DNA of 10,757 bases from Gammaproteobacteria bacterium (GTDB taxonomy: Bacteria; Pseudomonadota; Gammaproteobacteria; S012-40), in NCBI GenBank assembly GCA_026982215.1, contig JALSHN010000359.1, positions 1-10,757 of the forward strand, read 5' to 3'. Shown piece by piece: positions 6,579 through 10,757 of the stretch (the stretch's first letter is position 1; every line of letters begins with the position of its first letter). A program made the position numbers and the translations under genes. The notes below the pieces were generated by a model. That model had not been told where the DNA came from and ran no database searches. It saw only the letters and a program-made list of their open reading frames with translations.

Positions 6579-6952
6579 GCGAACTGGGCGGCGATCTTGG
6601 GCAGTAGCTCCAAGAAAGCCTCCCGGTCCAGGGCGCGGTCGGCGCGGGAGGCGATCACCTCCCCGCGCAGCACTTGGTCGCCCCCCACACAAAACACCGG
6701 CAGATTGATCTGATATTCCAGCCGGATCCGTTCCACCACCTCCAGCGGGTCGTAAACACCACCGTCCAGATCGAGGACCAGGAAGCGGCGCAGCAGCAGC
6801 TCGTGCCATTCTCCCAGGGCCTCGGGATCTTCCAATCGCTCCACCTCCCAGCCCTCGCCCAGCCCGACAGCCACCTGATCGGCCAGAGTGGGATCGGGGC
6901 TCAGTACCACCACCCGGCGGCGGAGGCGGTCGGCGATGGTGGGGGCACTCAT
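6575..6952 (-). CDS. Degenerate response-regulator receiver-like protein, 125 aa
   Basis: A stand-alone protein of receiver-domain length. The pattern fits the CheY-like alpha/beta fold: first strand RVVVLSPD (13-20), then LLLRRFLVLDLDGGVYDPLEVVERIR (52-77), in which Asp61 aligns with the phospho-acceptor Asp, then LPVFCVGGD for the fourth strand and a final helix. Several conserved positions are lost: the acidic pair after strand 1 is reduced to Asp20, the Thr/Ser after strand 4 is Gly, and the strand-5 Lys is absent (ADRALDREAF). Phospho-switching is therefore doubtful, though Asp61 remains. There is no output domain. ATG at 6952 overlaps the preceding stop in an ATGA tetranucleotide, so it is translationally coupled to the 130-residue protein. 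It is the last gene of the lipoate operon. The fold call rests on pattern only. Confidence 0.65.
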   Translation of the reverse strand: MSAPTIADRLRRRVVVLSPDPTLADQVAVGLGEGWEVERLEDPEALGEWHELLLRRFLVLDLDGGVYDPLEVVERIRLEYQINLPVFCVGGDQVLRGEVIASRADRALDREAFLELLPKIAAQFA

Positions 6953-7341
6953 TCCTGCTCGTCTTGCTCGGGACGGTAGAAGTGGGGGAAGTAGAAGTCC
7001 CGCTGGTCGAGTTGTTGGTATTGCCGGGCCCGTTCCTGCACCCCCTGTTCGAGGATCTTGATCAAGGCCTGGGCCTGTTCGCCATCGACGATGTGCATCC
7101 GCCCCACCAGGTCGGCATCCAGGTTGAGGATGTGGGCCGCCAGGCCCTCGGGTTCCTGGACGTAGACCAGCATGGCGCGGCACTCGGGATCCTCCGGGTC
7201 CAGGGGCTGGAGGACCACCTTGCCCAGCCAGGCCAGCCGCGCCACCTGGTTGAATTGGTTGATGTCGAACTTGACGCCGGCCTTGTATTTGCGCAGCTCG
7301 TTCTTGATGGCGCCCAGGTCGGTGACCTTGATGGATTTCAT
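6949..7341 (-). CDS. Hypothetical protein, 130 aa, in the lipoate operon
   Basis: I do not recognise this family. It is a soluble mixed alpha/beta protein. The N-terminal part, MKSIKVTDLGAIKNELRKYK, is basic. A middle region with LGKVVLQPLDPEDPECRAMLVYVQEPEG (about 39-66) looks beta-rich. A helix follows (QAQALIKILEQGVQERARQYQQL), and then an aromatic-rich end, FYFPHFYRP (116-124), before an acidic tail. There is one Cys. It starts five bases after the radical SAM stop, with AGGAAG about ten bases upstream, and overlaps the receiver-like gene by four bases. Position suggests an accessory part of lipoate assembly or of its regulation, which is inference. Confidence 0.75.
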   Translation of the reverse strand: MKSIKVTDLGAIKNELRKYKAGVKFDINQFNQVARLAWLGKVVLQPLDPEDPECRAMLVYVQEPEGLAAHILNLDADLVGRMHIVDGEQAQALIKILEQGVQERARQYQQLDQRDFYFPHFYRPEQDEQE

Positions 7342-7346
7342 GGCGT

Positions 7347-8483
7347 TCAGTCTTCCTGGTAGGTGGGGATGCGCTCGCCTTTGAGCTGGCGGCGCACCAC
7401 TTCCACGTCGGCGGCGTCCAGGGCGAAGGGGAAGGAGCGGATGTCCATGGGGCTGGAGTCGCCGAAGGGGCGGTTGCAGGCGGAGATGTCGTCTTCCTTG
7501 CCCGGGCAGCCGGAGGTCTGGAAGGGACGCCCGGAGTTGATGATCTCCTCCAGACGGGCCTGATCGATGCCGAAATCCACCACTTGGCCGGCGCCGTTGA
7601 AGCGCATGTCTTCGAAGCGGCCGCCAGCGTAGTCGATCAGATAACGGGCCAGTTGCACGCGTCGCCACTGGTCCTGGGGCACCGGGTCCCAGTCTTCCAT
7701 CATCGAGCCTTGTTCTGGGAAGAAGGCGAACATGTGGTTGTGGCCGCCCATGTCGCGGATCTTCTGGCAGACCTGCAAGATTTCCTGCTCGGTCTCGCCC
7801 ATGCCGCAGATGAGGTGGACCCCGAAACGGTTGTCGCCGTAGATCTCGGCGGCCCATTCGATCACTTGCCAGTAGTGCTCCCAGCGGTGCGGGCTGTCCA
7901 CCGTCTTGCCCCGGGTCATCTCGAAAATCTCGGCGGTGGCGGCATCCAGGGCGACGGTGAAGATCTCCGCCCCTTCGTCCTTGAGGCGCACCAGGTCGTC
8001 GCGGCTCATGGAGGTGGGGTTGGAGAGGATGGAGACGGGGATGTGGGGCACCTCGCTCACCCAGCGACGCAACAGGGTGAGGGTGTCGGCGTCGGAGGCC
8101 GGGTGGGTGATCATGGAGATGCACATGCGCTCGAAACCGCCGCGGTCGGCGCCGTCTTTGACCCGTTCGATGATCTCTTCGTAACGCACCGTGGGCCAGT
8201 CCACCCGGATGAAGTTGCGGTCGGCATAGTCACGAGCCTCTTCGCGGTGACGCGCCAGGCCGCAGTAGGCGCAGTTGGCCCGGCAGCCTTCGGGATAGGT
8301 CACCAGCAGGTTGAGGCAGTGGGTGCAACTGGTGCGGTGCATCTGCCCGGGGATCAGGCCCAGGGTGATGGCGGCGGCGGTGGAGAGCTGGACGTATTCC
8401 GGCGATCGCATCTCCGGGGTCTTGACGAAGTAGTCGGGGCGGTAGAAGTTCAGCGGTGCACTGGTCTCGGTTCTTGCGGTCAT
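7347..8483 (-). CDS. LipS-type radical SAM protein (half of the two-protein lipoyl synthase)
   Basis: A 378-residue radical SAM enzyme of biotin/lipoyl-synthase style. CRANCAYCGL (67-76) holds the CxxxCxxC cluster ligands Cys67, Cys71 and Cys74. Extra Cys53 and Cys56 lie just before it, and Cys326 and Cys336 near the C-terminus in SGCPG...ACNRPFGDSSP; these could bind an auxiliary iron-sulfur cluster. Strand and glycine motifs such as FGVHLICGMGETEQEI fit the SAM-binding barrel. In the LipS1/LipS2 pathway two such proteins act together to insert two sulfur atoms into a protein-bound octanoyl chain. I cannot tell whether this is LipS1 or LipS2, and no second one is in the window. The start is ATG at 8483 with AGGAGCG seven bases upstream, 28 bases after the LipT-like gene. 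Other BioB-like radical SAM functions are possible, but the neighbours favour lipoate. Confidence 0.85.
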   Translation of the reverse strand: MTARTETSAPLNFYRPDYFVKTPEMRSPEYVQLSTAAAITLGLIPGQMHRTSCTHCLNLLVTYPEGCRANCAYCGLARHREEARDYADRNFIRVDWPTVRYEEIIERVKDGADRGGFERMCISMITHPASDADTLTLLRRWVSEVPHIPVSILSNPTSMSRDDLVRLKDEGAEIFTVALDAATAEIFEMTRGKTVDSPHRWEHYWQVIEWAAEIYGDNRFGVHLICGMGETEQEILQVCQKIRDMGGHNHMFAFFPEQGSMMEDWDPVPQDQWRRVQLARYLIDYAGGRFEDMRFNGAGQVVDFGIDQARLEEIINSGRPFQTSGCPGKEDDISACNRPFGDSSPMDIRSFPFALDAADVEVVRRQLKGERIPTYQED

Positions 8484-8511
8484 GGCTCGCTCCTGATGTC
8501 CTGCGGACGCC

Positions 8512-9591
8512 TCAGGCGGCGTCGTCTCGGTGGTATTCGTCGAAGGCGATCCAGGTCGCCTGGAAGGTGGAGGGTTCGGGGGTTTGGCGTGCCTGGAAGG
8601 CACGCTCCAACAGGGCCCGCCGGGCCACGGCATGGGCCAGGCTGCCCTGATAGCGATCACGGATCTCTTCCTGGTAGTCCTCCAGGGCCTCGCCGTCGCC
8701 GGCGAGATACTCCGCCGCCGCCTGCCCCGCCAGCTCGCCGGAGAGGATCGCCGGGGCGATGCCGGCGCCGGTGATGGGGTGGGTGAGGCCGGCGGCATCC
8801 CCGACGAACAGGACCTTGTCTTCCCAGACCAGCTCAGGCCTCAGCCCGGCCACCGGAATCTCACCCCCGGTGTGTCCGAGGATCTCGCCGCCCACCCGGC
8901 CCTCGGCCTGCAGCTGGCGATGCAGTCTGTCCAGCGGGGTCTTGAGATCGCCGCTGAAGCGTTTGTCCAGCCCCAGCCCGAGGTTGGCCACCTCGCCCTT
9001 GGGGAACAGCCAGGCATAGCCCCCGGGGTAGTCGGGGGACAACCAGATGTCGGTGGTGGCGAAGGGCTCGCGCAGGGGGACGGTGTATTGGCGGGTGAAC
9101 ACATGCGCCAGTTCGGGCAGCCCCAGTGAACGGGCCACCGGCGAACGGGGGCCGTCGGCGGCGATCAACAGCCGGAAACGAACGGAGAACTCCCCCTCGG
9201 GGCCGTGGAACCACGCCTCGCCAGCCTCGGTGTCCAGCCGTTCCAAACGGGTGGCGTAGTGGAGGGTGGCGCCGGCCTCGGCGGCCTCGGCGGCGATGCC
9301 GGCGTCCAGGCGACGGCGGTCGATCATCAGGCCGGGGAAATGCTCGGTGACGGTGAGCCGCCCCTCGGGATGGAAGGTGCGCATGCCGTGGATGTCCTGT
9401 ACGTGGGCGGCTCGGACCTGGGGCTCACTCACCAAGGGCCGGGGGACGAATTCGGCGCATTGCACCGGCTCGCCGGGCCGGCGTTTTTTGTCCACCCCCA
9501 CCACCCGCAGGCCGGCCCGGGCAGCGGCACGAGCGGCACTGGCACCGCCCGGCCCCAGGCCCACCACCAGCAGATCCACCGCCCGGTTCAA
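8512..9591 (-). CDS. lipT: LipT-like FAD-dependent oxidoreductase (geranylgeranyl reductase family)
   Basis: A 359-residue flavoprotein. The N-terminal dinucleotide-binding motif is VVGLGPGGASAARAA (9-23), followed by the strand ending GVDKK (32-36) and a QCAEFVP motif (44-50) typical of geranylgeranyl-reductase-family enzymes. AADGPRS (144-150) and FVGDAAGLTHPITGAG (262-277) are the further FAD-binding motifs, and GGYAWLFPKG (190-199) marks the substrate domain. Beside sLpl(AB) and LipS genes this family is called LipT and is thought to deliver electrons for lipoyl synthesis; this role comes from context. The start is inferred as TTG at 9591, overlapping the ligase stop (TTGA), with GGAGG four bases ahead; a GTG at 9579 is less well placed. 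An alternative is an isoprenoid-reductase role, but no isoprenoid gene is nearby. Confidence 0.85.
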   Translation of the reverse strand: MNRAVDLLVVGLGPGGASAARAAARAGLRVVGVDKKRRPGEPVQCAEFVPRPLVSEPQVRAAHVQDIHGMRTFHPEGRLTVTEHFPGLMIDRRRLDAGIAAEAAEAGATLHYATRLERLDTEAGEAWFHGPEGEFSVRFRLLIAADGPRSPVARSLGLPELAHVFTRQYTVPLREPFATTDIWLSPDYPGGYAWLFPKGEVANLGLGLDKRFSGDLKTPLDRLHRQLQAEGRVGGEILGHTGGEIPVAGLRPELVWEDKVLFVGDAAGLTHPITGAGIAPAILSGELAGQAAAEYLAGDGEALEDYQEEIRDRYQGSLAHAVARRALLERAFQARQTPEPSTFQATWIAFDEYHRDDAA

Positions 9592-10655
9592 ACGGCCTCC
9601 TCCCGCGCGGCCAGGGTGTTGCCGATGGCCTGGATGAAATCTTCCGGCTCCAGCATCACCCATTGGGCCGGGTTGTCGGCGAAGAAGGCCCGCACCCGCT
9701 CCTCCACGTGGTCGATGGGGGTGTCCTTGAGAGCGGCCTCCAGATCCAGCACCGCTCGCTTGGGGGAGACGAAGAAATCGCCGGTGATCCAGACTTGTTT
9801 GATGTGGTTGCGGGCGCTGTCGATCCACAGGCTGACGCGGATGAGTCCTCCGCGCCCCTTGTGGAAGCCTTGGACCACCGGGGCCTCTTCCCGCGGGCGC
9901 TCGTTGAGATAGAGCCACTCGGGGGAGGAGAACTCCTCCACCACCTCGGCATGGCGCGCCTGCTCCCAGTCGTTCAGGGGGGCGGGGGTGAGGTCCATGT
10001 CGAAGGCGCGGGCGAAGGACTCGACGATGGCCGCCTTGACCTTGTCCAGCGGCGGCAGTTCGCCCAACAGCTCGCGCACGGTCACCACCCGTTCACGGGC
10101 GGCCTTGAGATTCTTGTCGCTGATCTTCTCGGCGGGGATACGAAGCACCCGGAACATGCGCTCGACGTTGAAGTCCAGCAACAGGGTGCCCTGGTAGAGG
10201 ATGGCGTCGCCATCCATGATGCCGCCGGTGCCGGAGATCTTGCGCCCGGCCACTTCGATGTCGTTGCGGGGGCGGAAATAGGCCTCCAGCCCCAGGGCGC
10301 TGATCCCTTCGGCGGCCGCGGTGCAGATCCGTTCGGCCAGGGCGGCCATGTCGGCCCCACCCATGGCTTGCTTGGTGGTATAGAGTTCCCAGCCCAGTTG
10401 GGTCTCGTCGAAATAGATGGCCCCGCCGCCGGTGATGCGGCGCTGGATCTCGATGCCGTGTTCCTCGCAATAGGCCAGGTTGAGTTCCTGATAGGGGCTT
10501 TGGTGATAGCCGATCAGTGCCGAGGGGCGGAATTGCAGAAACCTCAGGGTGTTGCCCGCCTCCCCTTCCCGCACCGCATCCAGCAGGGCCTGGTTGTAGG
10601 CGATGTTCTCGGTGGCCCCCAAGAGGCCGGTGTCCAGCAGCCGCCATTGTGCCAT
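9588..10655 (-). CDS. Lipoate-protein ligase, sLpl(AB) type
   Basis: A 355-residue ligase of the LplA/BPL fold. The N-terminal domain has the lipoyl-AMP binding loop RRITGGGAIYFDE (72-84), the catalytic Lys139 in GRKISGTGG (137-145), and a QGTLLLDF strand further on. About 100 residues at the C-terminus (from roughly 250) fit the small accessory domain, so LplA- and LplB-like parts are in one chain. Such ligases activate lipoate or octanoate with ATP and attach it to a Lys of an acceptor, here probably an LbpA-type carrier rather than, or as well as, the 2-oxoacid dehydrogenases. ATG at 10655 has GGAGGAG about six bases upstream and lies 14 bases after the stop of the upstream gene. It is the first complete gene of the lipoate operon and overlaps the LipT-like start. 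The ligase call is firm; the acceptor is inferred. Confidence 0.92.
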   Translation of the reverse strand: MAQWRLLDTGLLGATENIAYNQALLDAVREGEAGNTLRFLQFRPSALIGYHQSPYQELNLAYCEEHGIEIQRRITGGGAIYFDETQLGWELYTTKQAMGGADMAALAERICTAAAEGISALGLEAYFRPRNDIEVAGRKISGTGGIMDGDAILYQGTLLLDFNVERMFRVLRIPAEKISDKNLKAARERVVTVRELLGELPPLDKVKAAIVESFARAFDMDLTPAPLNDWEQARHAEVVEEFSSPEWLYLNERPREEAPVVQGFHKGRGGLIRVSLWIDSARNHIKQVWITGDFFVSPKRAVLDLEAALKDTPIDHVEERVRAFFADNPAQWVMLEPEDFIQAIGNTLAAREEAV

Positions 10656-10669
10656 CGTGCTCTCCTCCC

Positions 10670-10757
10670 TCAGTTGGCCGCCACCACGGGGATGGGGATG
10701 GGCCGGCCACGGGCCGGGGCCTGCCCCTTTTCCTCCATGAGGCGTTGGATGTCTACG
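10670..10757 (-). CDS. C-terminus of an upstream gene, cut by window edge
   Basis: The last 28 codons and a TGA stop of a gene entering from the right. The tail reads VDIQRLMEEKGQAPARGRP followed by IPIPVVAAN. It is in the same direction as the ligase and ends 14 bases before it, so it belongs to the same operon. The beginning (VDxxxLMEEKG) could fit the end of an HdrB-like CCG-domain protein, which would suit an sHdr cluster, but 28 residues are too few to decide. Confidence 0.6.
   Translation of the reverse strand, partial: VDIQRLMEEKGQAPARGRPIPIPVVAAN

Noticed and set aside
7584..8774. 396-residue open frame on the plus strand opposite the radical SAM and LipT-like genes
   Set aside because: It is an antisense shadow spanning two real genes, of low complexity and without motifs.
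8484..8798. N-terminal extension of the LipS gene
   Set aside because: It overlaps the LipT-like coding end in another frame and is Pro/Arg/Ser-rich. ATG 8483 has a good ribosome binding site.
9592..9918. N-terminal extension of the LipT-like gene
   Set aside because: It lies within the ligase gene in another frame, and the FAD motif should be at the N-terminus.
1..10757. CRISPR array, insertion sequence, tRNA or rRNA gene, riboswitch
   Set aside because: I looked for spaced repeats, terminal inverted repeats with transposase, cloverleaf-like segments and long structured leaders and saw none. All gaps between genes are under 90 bases.

Overview
The window is a compact, GC-rich bacterial chromosome segment. 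Genes abut or overlap by a few bases, almost every start has a GGAGG-like ribosome binding site, and GC-rich third codon positions create long antisense shadow frames. Lipoate-ligase, LipT-type and LipS-type genes sit together in the style seen beside sulfur-oxidising heterodisulfide-reductase-like (sHdr) systems. With an AI-2E/PerM-type transporter and a LysR regulator of CysL/YeiE style, this points to a probable sulfur-oxidising gammaproteobacterium. The taxon is an inference; no rRNA or tRNA gene is present.

Layout, left to right. (1) Bases 1-2877, minus strand: a LysR regulator, a class I glutamine-amidotransferase-fold protein that has lost its catalytic Cys and His, a conserved 117-residue hypothetical, and an AI-2E family membrane protein cut by the window edge. 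The last three each start in a TGATG overlap with the gene before. The 86-base gap ahead of lysR holds a clear dyad operator and separates it from a divergent TM2-like membrane protein (2964-3527, plus). (2) Bases 3497-6171, minus strand: a 131-residue helical hypothetical, a histone-deacetylase-fold amidohydrolase and an aldo/keto reductase, tightly coupled. The reductase ends tail to tail with the TM2 gene, overlapping it by 31 bases. (3) Bases 6251-6565, plus strand: a lone small all-beta hypothetical, divergent from region 2 and convergent with region 4. Both stop codons lie in one hairpin. (4) Bases 6575-10757, minus strand: the end of an unidentified gene, a lipoate-protein ligase of the sLpl(AB) type, a LipT-like flavoprotein, a LipS-type radical SAM protein, a 130-residue hypothetical and a degenerate response-regulator receiver domain.

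How the genes may work together. Region 4 looks like a dedicated lipoate assembly line: the ligase loads an acyl chain or lipoate on a carrier protein such as LbpA, radical SAM enzymes insert sulfur, and LipT probably supplies electrons. Only one LipS protein lies inside the window, so its partner, the carrier and the sHdr genes would have to lie beyond the right edge or elsewhere. The two distal genes of this operon and the pseudo-amidotransferase of region 1 are the least explained parts.
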